Assembly (NCBI GenBank): GCA_050010595.1
Contig: JBEKKS010000003.1
Span: 1 to 64,000, forward strand
Reading direction: 5' to 3'
DNA from: Palsa-513 sp050010595
GTDB lineage: Bacteria > Actinomycetota > Thermoleophilia > Solirubrobacterales > Solirubrobacteraceae
DNA: 64,000 nt
The position numbers and the translations under genes were made by a program. The notes under the pieces were generated by a model that was given only the letters and a program-made list of their open reading frames with translations, was not told where the DNA came from and did not search any database. This document shows, piece by piece, positions 32,979-40,954 of the stretch (position 1 is the stretch's first letter; each line of letters begins with the position of its first letter).

Positions 32979-33035
32979 CTGGCGACACGCTAACACCGCA
33001 AGCGTCCTGCGCGCGACAAAAGGACGCGTCGCCAG
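32979..33035. repeat. Nested inverted repeats between aminotransferase and permease genes
   Basis: Outer arms CTGGCGAC (32979-32986) and GTCGCCAG (33028-33035) enclose inner arms GCGTCCT (33002-33008) and AGGACGC (33021-33027). The right arms are contiguous, the left arms separated by 15 bases. In a 170-base divergent promoter region this may be an operator or leader structure. Confidence 0.5.
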
Positions 33036-33124
33036 TCCATTCGCGTGGCACGATGACCCGCGGTGCGCTTCAATATGCGCCTGCCGCGGCGGCGGGGTCG
33101 CGGCGCAACGGAAGGAGTGGCCTG

Positions 33125-34690
33125 ATGGAGAGCGCAGCCGTCCCTGTGAACGCCGAGGCACCGAAGCGTTCGAGCGCCCCCGGCGAGAAGGGGCTGAAGG
33201 CAAACGCGATCAGCTACGCCTCGAACGTGGTGATCGCGGTAGCGTCGACTGCTCCGGCCTACAGCCTAGCGGCAACGCTCGGGTTCATCGTGGCGGTCGG
33301 CGGCATGGGCGTTCACGCGCCCGCGATCATGATCGTCTCCTTCCTGCCGATCCTGTTCGTCTCGCTCGGGTACCGCTGGTTTAACCTCCACGACCCGGAC
33401 GCCGGCACCACCTTCGCATGGCTGACCCGCGCGATGGGACCGCAGCTCGGCTGGATCAATGGCTGGGCGATCTTCCTTGCCGACATCGTCGTGATGGCAT
33501 CGCTGTCCGTGATCGCGGGCCTGTACACGTTCAAGCTTGTCGGCTGGAGCGCCGCCTATCACTCGACGGTCGCGATCCTCATCGCGGCAGTCATCTGGAT
33601 CGCCGTGATGACGTGGATCTGCTGGCGCGGAATCGAGCTGTCAGCGCGGATCCAGCAGTTCCTGCTTGCCTTCGAGGTGGTGATCCTCGCGATTTTCGCG
33701 GTCACCGCGCTCGTCGACATCTACACGGGGCACGCGCTCAAGGGCGCCGGCGTTCACCCGCTGCATCCGGAGTGGTCGTGGTTCAACCCGTTCGCGCTCA
33801 GCTGGAGCGCGCTCGCCGGTGGCGTGCTGCTCGGGATCTTCGTGTACTGGGGCTGGGATTCCGGAGTGGCAGTAAACGAGGAGTCCGAGAACGGCGCCGA
33901 GGGGCCAGGCCGGGCCGCGGTCGTCTCAACGCTTCTGCTGTTGCTGATCTACGTGCTCGTGACGACCGGCGCGCAGTCGGTCGGCGGCCTGAGCTTCCTC
34001 TCGGGCAACTCGGCTGACGTTCTCAGCCCGCTCGGCAACATCGTCTTCGGCAGCGGCATCCTGCAGAAGCTGCTGCTCTTCTCGGTCCTGACGTCGGCCT
34101 CTGCCTCCACGCAGACGACGATCCTGCCGACCGCGCGTACGACGATCTCGATGGCGTCGTGGGGGGCGATTCCGAAGATCTTTGGGCGGACCCACGTGAA
34201 GTTTCAGACGCCCGACGTATCGACGATAGCGATGGGGGTCATCTCGATCATCTGGACGGTCTTCGTCGTCCTCATCGATCCTGGCAAGGGTGGAAATCCC
34301 GGCAACGTGCTGCTGGACTCGATCACGGCGGTCGGCTTCGCGATCTGCTTCTACTACGGCTTCACCGGCTTCGCGTGTGCCGTCTACTATCGGCGTGAGC
34401 TCTTCGTGAACGCGAGGCGGTTCTTCCTCGTCGGTGTCCTGCCGATGGTCGGCGGCCTGATGATGTTCGCAGTCTTCTACAAGGCCTACACCACCTACAG
34501 CGTTGCCGGCGCGAACTACTCGCCCCCGTTCGACGGCTTCCAGGTGCCGATCGTTATCGGTGTCGGTGGCCTGCTGCTCGGCATCCTGTTGATGCTCGCC
34601 GCGTGGCCGTTCCAGAAGGAGTACTTCAAGCTGCGGCCCGAGACTGCGGACCCGGCGGTTCTCGAGGCACATTTCGCACGCAACAAGTGA
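33125..34690 (+). CDS. APC-family amino acid/amine permease
   Basis: 521 residues with about twelve membrane segments. AISYASNVVIAVASTAPAYSLAATLG carries the APC helix-1 unwound region; GTTFAWLTRAMGPQLGWINGWAI and the following segments are typical. AAGGAG before ATG 33125 fixes the start. Divergence from the aminotransferase operon suggests import of its amine substrate. A GNAT gene overlaps the stop by four bases (GTGA). Confidence 0.9.
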   Translation: MESAAVPVNAEAPKRSSAPGEKGLKANAISYASNVVIAVASTAPAYSLAATLGFIVAVGGMGVHAPAIMIVSFLPILFVSLGYRWFNLHDPDAGTTFAWLTRAMGPQLGWINGWAIFLADIVVMASLSVIAGLYTFKLVGWSAAYHSTVAILIAAVIWIAVMTWICWRGIELSARIQQFLLAFEVVILAIFAVTALVDIYTGHALKGAGVHPLHPEWSWFNPFALSWSALAGGVLLGIFVYWGWDSGVAVNEESENGAEGPGRAAVVSTLLLLLIYVLVTTGAQSVGGLSFLSGNSADVLSPLGNIVFGSGILQKLLLFSVLTSASASTQTTILPTARTTISMASWGAIPKIFGRTHVKFQTPDVSTIAMGVISIIWTVFVVLIDPGKGGNPGNVLLDSITAVGFAICFYYGFTGFACAVYYRRELFVNARRFFLVGVLPMVGGLMMFAVFYKAYTTYSVAGANYSPPFDGFQVPIVIGVGGLLLGILLMLAAWPFQKEYFKLRPETADPAVLEAHFARNK

Positions 34691-35286
34691 CCGACTTAGA
34701 GATCGTCCGCGTGGCGGCGGAGCACCTCGACGAGGTGGTGCCGCTGATGGGGGCCTACTGCGAGTTCTACGAGGTCGCACCGGGTGGTGATGCGCTGCGG
34801 CGTCTAGCGCAGGCGCTGATCGCCGATCCCGAGCACTCCGGGATCCAGCTGCTCGCGCGTGACGAGGAGAGTGCCGCGCCACTTGGGTTCGCGACGCTCT
34901 TCTGGACGTTCTCGACGCTGGGTGCCGGGCCGATCGGTCTGATGAACGACCTCTACGTGACGCCTGCTGCGCGCGGCCGGGGGGTTGGCAGCGCGCTGAT
35001 CGAAGCGTGCGCGGCACAGTGCGCGGAACGCGGGATGCTCGGGGTCGAGTGGTACACCGCGCCGAGCAATGCGCGGGCCCAGTCGGTCTATGACCGCACG
35101 GGCGCGGTGCGCTCGGAGTGGGTCAACTACTACCTGCCGGCGAGCTGCCGGGGCTTGCGAGCCGCTGCCAAAGCGCGCCCAGCAGCTCCTGCTCACCCGG
35201 CGCGAGCCGGTCGAGAAAGAGGCGGCGGATATCGGCGCGGTGCGTCACTCGGGCCACCTCGAGCAACTCTCGCCCGGCGGGCGTAA
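34687..35286 (+). CDS. GNAT-family N-acetyltransferase
   Basis: 199 residues from GTG 34687, overlapping the permease stop. The acetyl-CoA loop is DLYVTPAARGRGVGSALIEAC, followed by GVEWYTAPSNARAQSVYDRTGA, the GNAT C-terminal core. The fold is complete near residue 155; the remaining roughly 45 residues (Arg/Ala-rich) overlap the convergent MarR gene by 164 bases and look like read-through lacking a stop. Could acetylate an amine brought in by the permease; substrate unknown. Confidence 0.8.
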   Translation: MTDLEIVRVAAEHLDEVVPLMGAYCEFYEVAPGGDALRRLAQALIADPEHSGIQLLARDEESAAPLGFATLFWTFSTLGAGPIGLMNDLYVTPAARGRGVGSALIEACAAQCAERGMLGVEWYTAPSNARAQSVYDRTGAVRSEWVNYYLPASCRGLRAAAKARPAAPAHPARAGRERGGGYRRGASLGPPRATLARRA

Positions 35287-35587
35287 GGGCTAGCTCGAAG
35301 CCGCGTCGATCGCTTTCGCACCGCTCGCGCACGATCAACCGCTGACGCACGAGCCGGTCCGCGAGACGCGTGAAGCCGCCGGAGGTCATCAGCACCGCAC
35401 TCGCCAGCTGACTCATGCGAAGGCGCCCGCCCGGTGTCTCGTCGAGCAACACGAGGACGTCGTAGGCGCCGAGCGAGATCCCGTGGCTCGCTTCCAGGTT
35501 CGCCTCGAGCTCACGCCAGAGCAGCGCATGCACGCGCAGAAATCCGCGCCAGGCCGCCAGGCCGCCAGGATCAAGCCCAGTCGTCAT
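35123..35587 (-). CDS. MarR-family transcriptional regulator
   Basis: 154 residues. Winged helix: ISLGAYDVLVLLDETPGGRLRMSQLASAVLMTSGGFTRLADRLVRQRLIVRERCESDRRGFELALTPAG, with the DRRG wing Asp-Arg. A near-perfect 16-bp palindrome lies 17 bases upstream. The 3' end overlaps the GNAT gene tail-to-tail. Ligand and targets beyond itself are unknown. Confidence 0.88.
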   Translation of the reverse strand: MTTGLDPGGLAAWRGFLRVHALLWRELEANLEASHGISLGAYDVLVLLDETPGGRLRMSQLASAVLMTSGGFTRLADRLVRQRLIVRERCESDRRGFELALTPAGRELLEVARVTHRADIRRLFLDRLAPGEQELLGALWQRLASPGSSPAGSS

Positions 35588-35603
35588 CGGCGGAGCTTAC
35601 TAT

Positions 35604-35619
35604 TTGCCTGCGCAGACAA
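35604..35619. promoter_or_regulatory. MarR operator candidate TTGCCTGCGCAGACAA
   Basis: A 16-bp palindrome with one mismatched pair, 16 bases upstream of the MarR start codon. TTGC-N8-GCAA-like sites are usual for MarR proteins, so autoregulation is likely. Confidence 0.6.
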
Positions 35620-35644
35620 CGACTGCCGGGCGGGCAGGCAGCGA

Positions 35645-36118
35645 TCAGCTGACGCTCAGCACCGTCAGCCTGCGTGTCCCGCGCGGGAGCTCCACCGCCG
35701 CCACCTCCCCGACACGCAAGCCCATCAGGGCTTTGGCGACGGGTGACTCGATCGAGATCTGACCCGCGCCGGGTGAGGCCGAGCGCGAGCTGACCAGCTC
35801 GAAGCGGTGCTCAGCACCCTCCTCGTCAGTCACAACGACCACCGAGCCGAAGCCAACCGCACCGTCGCCGCCCGACCCGTTGGCCACCTCGACGACCTGA
35901 GCGCGGGCGAGGCGATCGCGCAGCACGGCGATCCGCGTCTCGAGGTGTGCCTGCTCGTTCTTGGCGTCGTGGTACTCGCTGTTCTCCTTCAGATCGCCCC
36001 ATTCGCGGGCGGTCTTGATGCGCCCGGCGATCTCGCGCCTGCCGGGGCCTTCGAGCTGCGCGAGCTCTTCGCGCAGCGCTTCGAGGTCCGCGGCTGTCAT
36101 GAGTGTCGAGTCGTCCAT
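35645..36118 (-). CDS. greA: Transcription elongation factor GreA
   Basis: 157 residues. The N-terminal coiled coil bears the tip motif GDLKENSEYHDAKNEQ, whose acidic residues enter the RNA polymerase secondary channel to trigger transcript cleavage. The C-terminal FKBP-like domain shows ISIESPVAKALMGLRVGEVAAVELP. ATG 36118 or ATG 36100 may be the start. Confidence 0.94.
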   Translation of the reverse strand: MDDSTLMTAADLEALREELAQLEGPGRREIAGRIKTAREWGDLKENSEYHDAKNEQAHLETRIAVLRDRLARAQVVEVANGSGGDGAVGFGSVVVVTDEEGAEHRFELVSSRSASPGAGQISIESPVAKALMGLRVGEVAAVELPRGTRRLTVLSVS

Positions 36119-36238
36119 CGCTGCAGATTACCGATGCGGCCTGGCCTGGACTGCAAGCGGAGGCTCCCTCCGCGTAGACGCACGCCGGGCGGGCGCGCGG
36201 AACTGCGGCGACGCTCGCCGTCGCTACCCCGGGGAACG

Positions 36239-37090
36239 CTAGAAGCCGATCGGGTGCCGCTTGACGAAGCCGGCGTTGGTCGGCCTCAGCGGACGCCAGC
36301 GCGAGCCCTCGAGATTCGAGGGGTCGTTCTCGGGACTGGTGTCGAGACGGAGCCCGGCGATGTCGAGATAGGCGTGACCAGGATTGGTGAGGATCGTCAT
36401 CCACTGTCCCTGGCCTCCCTGACCCCACCGCATGAACTGGCCGGAATCGAGCGGCGCCTGCAGCAAGCCGGCGCCATGCAGGGCGAAAGAGACGAGCCCC
36501 GAGCAGTCATAGCCCCAAGACTTGAAGGACTTGTGCCCGCCGCCATAGACGTACGGCCGACCGATGATCGCGTTGGCGGCCCAGATGATCTGCTGTACCG
36601 CCGCCGGTGCATCCTCGGGCGCGGCGGCAAGCCCCAGCCCGTCGATCTCGACCTCCTCGGCCATGTCGCCCGGAACCTCGAGCTGCGGGAGCGCGGCAGC
36701 GTCGCTCGTCGCCGCCGCTGCTTCTGCGCCACCCGCCACGTCGCTCGAGCCCGCCGCCGGTGCGGGCGGGGTATACGGAACGAGACCGGTGTCCGTTACC
36801 TGGAAAACCGGTCCGGAGTAGAGCGCCGACGGGTTCTCGCCGGCGGGCAAGATGATTGGCGCAAGGTCGGTGGGCGGCAAGGTGACGCCGGTCACCCCGC
36901 TGGTGCCACTCGTGCCACTCGTGCCGGTCGTCCCCGTCTCACCAGTTGGGGCGGTGCCGCCCGTGGCCCCGGTCGGCGCCTGGGCGCCGCCGCCTGCCAC
37001 GCCATCGCTGCTCTTTGCCTGCGCGGACGCAGCGGCCCCGCCAAACAAGAGCACTGTCGTCGCAATGGTCGCGATGTGACGTAGCCGCAC
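36239..37090 (-). CDS. Secreted NlpC/P60 peptidoglycan hydrolase under c-di-AMP riboswitch
   Basis: 283 residues from GTG 37090. Signal peptide (about 1-25), Gly-Thr-Ser triplet linker (about 38-72, e.g. TGTSGTSGTSGVTG), spacer, then an NlpC/P60 cysteine peptidase domain (about 165-283): YVYGGGHKSFKSWGYDCSGLVSFAL with nucleophile Cys, and NPGHAYLDIAG with catalytic His. It should cut stem-peptide bonds in the wall. AGAGAGAGG (37104-37096) is a Shine-Dalgarno; a 5-bp hairpin (37081-37096) places the start codon in its loop. A ydaO riboswitch precedes it. Confidence 0.92.
   Translation of the reverse strand: MRLRHIATIATTVLLFGGAAASAQAKSSDGVAGGGAQAPTGATGGTAPTGETGTTGTSGTSGTSGVTGVTLPPTDLAPIILPAGENPSALYSGPVFQVTDTGLVPYTPPAPAAGSSDVAGGAEAAAATSDAAALPQLEVPGDMAEEVEIDGLGLAAAPEDAPAAVQQIIWAANAIIGRPYVYGGGHKSFKSWGYDCSGLVSFALHGAGLLQAPLDSGQFMRWGQGGQGQWMTILTNPGHAYLDIAGLRLDTSPENDPSNLEGSRWRPLRPTNAGFVKRHPIGF
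36890..36985 (-). repeat. In-gene repeat encoding Gly-Thr-Ser triplets in the NlpC/P60 protein
   Basis: GTGCCACTC-type 9-bp units (plus strand) encode TGTSGTSGTSGVTG and TGATGGTAPTGETG. The composition is almost the same as in the transglycosylase linker at 6690-7045. Confidence 0.75.
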
Positions 37091-37104
37091 AGCTACCTCT
37101 CTCT

Positions 37105-37245
37105 GGGGCCTACGGGGTTAGCTGACGGGCTAGCGCTGAAAGAGCCGCGCTCCCCACAGCATCACTGTGGGATTCGCCCCAACAACTCGGGTTCCCCGTT
37201 CCCGGACTCCAATGCCCGGGATTCGGCGGTTTGTTGCGCGGCAGC
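37105..37245 (-). ncRNA. Cyclic di-AMP riboswitch (ydaO/yuaA class)
   Basis: Read on the minus strand, the segment contains in order CCGAATCC, CGGGGAACCC, GGGGCGAATCC and the 3' block GTCAGCTAACCCCGTAGGC, which are the invariant elements of ydaO/yuaA riboswitches. It lies 15-150 bases upstream of an NlpC/P60 gene, the commonest target of this class in Actinobacteria. High c-di-AMP would be expected to lower expression. The 3' edge is close to the Shine-Dalgarno and a hairpin round the start codon, so control of translation is plausible; I see no clear intrinsic terminator. Confidence 0.92.
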
Positions 37246-37395
37246 CTAGCACCATGCACGGATTCGTGCAGGCTCCGGTCACAGCCGTGCAGGCTGCGTG
37301 CGCACCGCGACGCCGCGGCAGACCATAACCTCAAGCTCGAGTTGAGATTGATTGTTACCTCGGCGGGCGACAGACACTAGGATTCAAAGCAAGAC

Positions 37396-38157
37396 ATGTG
37401 CACGGAGCCCGACTCGCTGCCGCCGGTACCCGTGATCGCCGGTGCCGCCGTCGATCACGACGATTTGGTTCTCGAGGCCGAGGACGGCAACCATCTCGCA
37501 GCGTTCGTCGCACGGCCGTCGGACCCGGCGAGCGTCGGGATCGTCATCTGCCCGGACGTCCGCGGCCTGGCTCACTTTTACGAGGAGCTCGCACTGCGGT
37601 TTGCCGAGCGGGGCTACGCCGCGGTGGCGATCGACTACTACGGGCGCGTCGCCGGGGCCGAGAAGCGCAGCGAGGACTTCCCCGCAATGGAGTTCCGCAG
37701 CCACCTCGATGTCGACGCCGCCAAGCTCGACATCGCCGCCGCGATCGACTTCATCCACGGGCAGGGCGTGGAGTCGGTCTTCACGCTTGGCTGTTGCTTC
37801 GGTGCCACCGTGGCGTGGCTGGCAACCACCGGCGACCGCCAGCTGGCCGGAGCGATCGGCTACCACGGCGGGCTCGGCGACCGCGGCGACAAGCCGGGGC
37901 CGACCCGGAGCGCCGGCGAGATGAAGGCTCCGATCCTTGCGCTCCAGGGGGGCGCCGACGAGCACATCACCGCGGCTGACAATGCCGCTTTCGACGCTGC
38001 CCTGAGCGCTGCGGGGGTTGAGCACGAGGTTGTGATCGAGCCCGGCGCGCCGCACAGCTTCTTCGATCGCCGCTTCGAGGAGTACGCCGACCAGTCGGCC
38101 GACGCATGGCGCCGCACCCTCGAGTTCATCGAACGACACTCGCGCGTCACGGCCTAG
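37396..38157 (+). CDS. Dienelactone hydrolase family protein
   Basis: 253-residue cytoplasmic alpha/beta hydrolase. Nucleophile Cys in LGCCFGATVAW (GxCxG), catalytic Asp in LQGGADEHI and His in APHSFFDRRF match carboxymethylenebutenolidase-type enzymes. It could act in aromatic ring-cleavage pathways, and other aromatic genes occur 15 kb away, but there is no operon link. A hairpin terminator follows 20 bases after the stop. Confidence 0.88.
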   Translation: MCTEPDSLPPVPVIAGAAVDHDDLVLEAEDGNHLAAFVARPSDPASVGIVICPDVRGLAHFYEELALRFAERGYAAVAIDYYGRVAGAEKRSEDFPAMEFRSHLDVDAAKLDIAAAIDFIHGQGVESVFTLGCCFGATVAWLATTGDRQLAGAIGYHGGLGDRGDKPGPTRSAGEMKAPILALQGGADEHITAADNAAFDAALSAAGVEHEVVIEPGAPHSFFDRRFEEYADQSADAWRRTLEFIERHSRVTA

Positions 38158-38176
38158 GCTCGCGCCGCCGCGTCGC

Positions 38177-38198
38177 GTGCCGGCCAATTGACCGGCAC
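38177..38198 (+). terminator. Hairpin terminator after the dienelactone hydrolase gene
   Basis: GTGCCGG (38177-38183) pairs with CCGGCAC (38192-38198) around an 8-base CCAATTGA loop. Confidence 0.5.
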
Positions 38199-38340
38199 GG
38201 TCAGATCGAGCCGTGTCCGTCGCGGGCTAGCGATCTGTCCCAGCTTTTCCCCAGGCGAACGTCAGCCTCCGCGCAGGCCGCGGCACGAGGATCAGCTCGA
38301 CACCGACCAGGCCGCCCGACGCTTCTCGAACGGAGACCGA

Positions 38341-40386
38341 ATGAGCTCGATCGACATCACGCAGGCTCCCCCGCGCCACCGCAGCAAGACATGGAGCGGG
38401 CGCGACGAGGCGCACGAAGGCGCGGATACCGAGCGTTGGGCGCGTCCAGCGCTCGTCGCGCTGCTCATCGTGACGGCCGTCGCCTACACCTGGAACCTCA
38501 GCGCCTCGGGGTACGCCAACAGCTTCTACGCCGCGGCGGTGCAGGCCGGAACCGAGAGCTGGAAGGCCTTCTTCTTCGGCTCGCTTGACTCGTCGAGCTT
38601 CATCACGGTGGACAAGCCCCCGGCCAGCCTCTGGGTGATGGCGCTATCGGGCCGAATCTTCGGATTCAGCAGCTGGAGCATGCTCGTACCCCAGGCGCTC
38701 GAAGGCGTCGCCGCCGTCGCGCTCCTATATGCCTCCGTGCGGCGGTGGTTCGGCTCGGCGGCCGGCCTGCTCGCCGGAGCGCTGTTCGCGATGACGCCGG
38801 TGGCGGCACTGATGTTCCGCTTCAACAACCCGGACGCGCTGCTCGTCATGCTGCTCGTGGCTGCCGCCTACTGCCTGACCCGCGCGATCGAGAACGCAGC
38901 CACGCGCTGGATGCTCGCCACGGGCGCCCTGATCGGCTTCGCGTTCCTCGCGAAGATGGGCCAGGCGCTGCTGGTCGTGCCCGCCTTTACTCTCGCGTAC
39001 GCGGTCGCAGCACCAACGACGTTGCGCCGGCGCCTAGGCCAGCTCTTGGGAGGTCTCGTCGCACTGGTCGTCTCGTGCGGCTGGTGGGTCGCGATCGTCG
39101 CGCTGCTGCCAGCCAGCTCGCGCCCGTTCATCGACGGCTCCCCCGAGAACAACATCTTCAATCTGATCTTTGGCTACAACGGCTTCAGTCGCCTCTTCGG
39201 CAGCGGCGGGGGCGGAGGCGGAGGTGGCGCGAGCTTCAGCGGCTCAAGCGGCATCCTTCGCCTGTTCAACTCGCTGATGGGCGGTCAGGCGTCGTGGCTG
39301 ATGCCGGCAGCGCTCCTCGCGCTGGTCGTCGGGCTGTGGCTGCGTCGCGGTCACGAGCGGACCGACCGGATGCGCGCAGCAGTGATCGTCTGGGGCGGCT
39401 GGCTGCTCGTCACGGCAGCGGTATTCAGCTTCTCGAGCGGGATCATCCACACCTACTATGCGGTTGCCCTTGCCCCAGCGATCGCAGCGCTCGTGGCAAT
39501 CGGTGGCATGCTGCTGTGGCGCGAGCGCGCCCGCCGCTGGACCCGTTTCGTGGCCGCCGCGATGGTCGCCGGAAGCGGCGCTTGGGCCTTTGTACTGCTT
39601 GACCGAACCCCGGACTGGCAGCCGTGGCTGCGACCGCTGATCGTGACTGCAGCTGCGCTAGCGACGGTCTCGCTCGTCGCCCTGCCGGCGGGCACGCGCA
39701 CCCTGCGCCGCAGCTGGCTCGCTTTCACGGCGACCTGCGCAGCGATCGCCTGCCTGAGCGGTCCGCTCGCGTACGCCACGCAAACGGTGACGACCTTGCA
39801 CACAGGCTCGGTCCCCTCAGCCGGCCCCACGGCCGGCTCGAGCGGTGCGTTCGGCGGAGCGCCGGGGCTCGGTGGCGGGGGACCCGGGGGCGGGACGGCG
39901 GCGGGTCCGTCGCATGCCTTGCCTGCGACGGGCGGCTTTGGCGGCGGCGGCGCCGGGGGTGAGCTTGGTCAGCGGCACGGCGGTAGACCCGTCGCTAGCT
40001 TGCGCCGCAACGCGAACCGGTTCGCCGGTGGCTCGCGCAGCGGCGTGGTCGCGTCGAACGCTCTGACCGTCGCGCTCAAAGCGCACGCCACGCGATATCG
40101 CTGGGTCGCCGCGACCTCCGGCTCCTCGAGCGCAGCCGCGCTCGAGCTCGCGACCGGCGGGGAGCCGGTGATGGCGATCGGCGGCTTCAACGACAACGGC
40201 GGACTGCTGGCGTTGGCTCAGTTCGAGCGCTACGTGAGGAGCGGCGCGATCCACTACTACGTCGTGTCGGGCGGTGGCGGTTTGCAGCTGCGCAACTCGA
40301 GCACGAGCGCGATCGAAGACTGGGTCGAGAGCCACTTCTCCGCCGAGACGATCGGCGGCGAGACTGTCTACGACCTGACGCGTTAG
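38341..40386 (+). CDS. GT39/ArnT-like membrane glycosyltransferase
   Basis: 681 residues. About twelve membrane helices and the donor-lipid motif SSFITVDKPPASLWVMALSGRIFG match GT39/GT83 enzymes that move a sugar from a polyprenyl phosphate to an extracytoplasmic acceptor. Two Gly-rich insertions occur: a run of nine Gly near residue 300 and a Gly/Pro/Ala stretch about 500-545. The C-terminal domain (AATSGSSSAAALELATGGEPVMAIGGF, then YYVVSGGGG) faces outward. GGAGA upstream of ATG 38341 supports the start. Target unknown. Confidence 0.85.
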   Translation: MSSIDITQAPPRHRSKTWSGRDEAHEGADTERWARPALVALLIVTAVAYTWNLSASGYANSFYAAAVQAGTESWKAFFFGSLDSSSFITVDKPPASLWVMALSGRIFGFSSWSMLVPQALEGVAAVALLYASVRRWFGSAAGLLAGALFAMTPVAALMFRFNNPDALLVMLLVAAAYCLTRAIENAATRWMLATGALIGFAFLAKMGQALLVVPAFTLAYAVAAPTTLRRRLGQLLGGLVALVVSCGWWVAIVALLPASSRPFIDGSPENNIFNLIFGYNGFSRLFGSGGGGGGGGASFSGSSGILRLFNSLMGGQASWLMPAALLALVVGLWLRRGHERTDRMRAAVIVWGGWLLVTAAVFSFSSGIIHTYYAVALAPAIAALVAIGGMLLWRERARRWTRFVAAAMVAGSGAWAFVLLDRTPDWQPWLRPLIVTAAALATVSLVALPAGTRTLRRSWLAFTATCAAIACLSGPLAYATQTVTTLHTGSVPSAGPTAGSSGAFGGAPGLGGGGPGGGTAAGPSHALPATGGFGGGGAGGELGQRHGGRPVASLRRNANRFAGGSRSGVVASNALTVALKAHATRYRWVAATSGSSSAAALELATGGEPVMAIGGFNDNGGLLALAQFERYVRSGAIHYYVVSGGGGLQLRNSSTSAIEDWVESHFSAETIGGETVYDLTR

Positions 40387-40418
40387 GGGACGCCCAAGCG
40401 TTCGTATACTCGGCCGCC

Positions 40419-40748
40419 TTGGTTCTCGTCGGGCAATCCCGCAGGCTCGCGACGCCGCTCACCGGAAGGGAGCGGCGGGTGATGGCGACCGTCGGGGTGG
40501 TGGTGGCACTGGCCGTGGTGGCAATCGGGGCCTGGCTCGCGACACATGACAGCTCGCCGGTATCGCGCGACGGCTGCCTGAACGTCATCGTGGCCGGCTC
40601 ACTGGGTGGCCAGCTGCTTCACGAATGCGGCGCGGCGGCGCGCTCGCTGTGCGCGAACGAGAAAGGCCACGACGACGCGCTGGCCGCCACCGTGCTACCT
40701 GCGTGCCGTGAGGCCGGCATTCGCGTAGCGCGAAGCGGGACTCAGTAG
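40419..40748 (+). CDS. Small single-pass exported/membrane protein, function unknown
   Basis: 109 residues from TTG 40419 (GTG 40422 and ATG 40482 are alternatives). A membrane helix VGVVVALAVVAIGAWLA is followed by an outside domain with four Cys (DGCLNVIVAGSLGGQLLHECGAAARSLCANE, LPACREAG). A TATACT element (40405-40410) lies nine bases before the TTG, suggesting a near-leaderless mRNA, and a perfect 12-bp terminator follows the stop. These flanking signals support a real gene. No family recognised. Confidence 0.62.
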   Translation: MVLVGQSRRLATPLTGRERRVMATVGVVVALAVVAIGAWLATHDSSPVSRDGCLNVIVAGSLGGQLLHECGAAARSLCANEKGHDDALAATVLPACREAGIRVARSGTQ

Positions 40749-40753
40749 TTCCC

Positions 40754-40784
40754 GCCATCCGCGCTGCAGGTCAGCGCGGATGGC
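40754..40784 (+). terminator. Strong hairpin terminator, perfect 12-bp stem
   Basis: GCCATCCGCGCT (40754-40765) and AGCGCGGATGGC (40773-40784) are exact complements with a 7-base loop, starting 5 bases after the stop of the small exported protein. Confidence 0.75.
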
Positions 40785-40954
40785 GACCCGGCGCCCGCGG
40801 CCTAGGTTGCGTGCCAGAGCGGTGGAGCACAACGATCCGCTCGATGCAGTGAGGAGAGCCTGGCGCTCGTCGGCGCGCAACGCGGCGAGCGCCATCGAGC
40901 TTCGGGTGACGAAAACCACCGTGGCGCCCGGGCATCCGCACCTACCTTGGTGTC

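Noticed and set aside
37110..37334. Small minus-strand gene of 74 codons
   Set aside because: It lies across the c-di-AMP riboswitch; the RNA explains the conservation.
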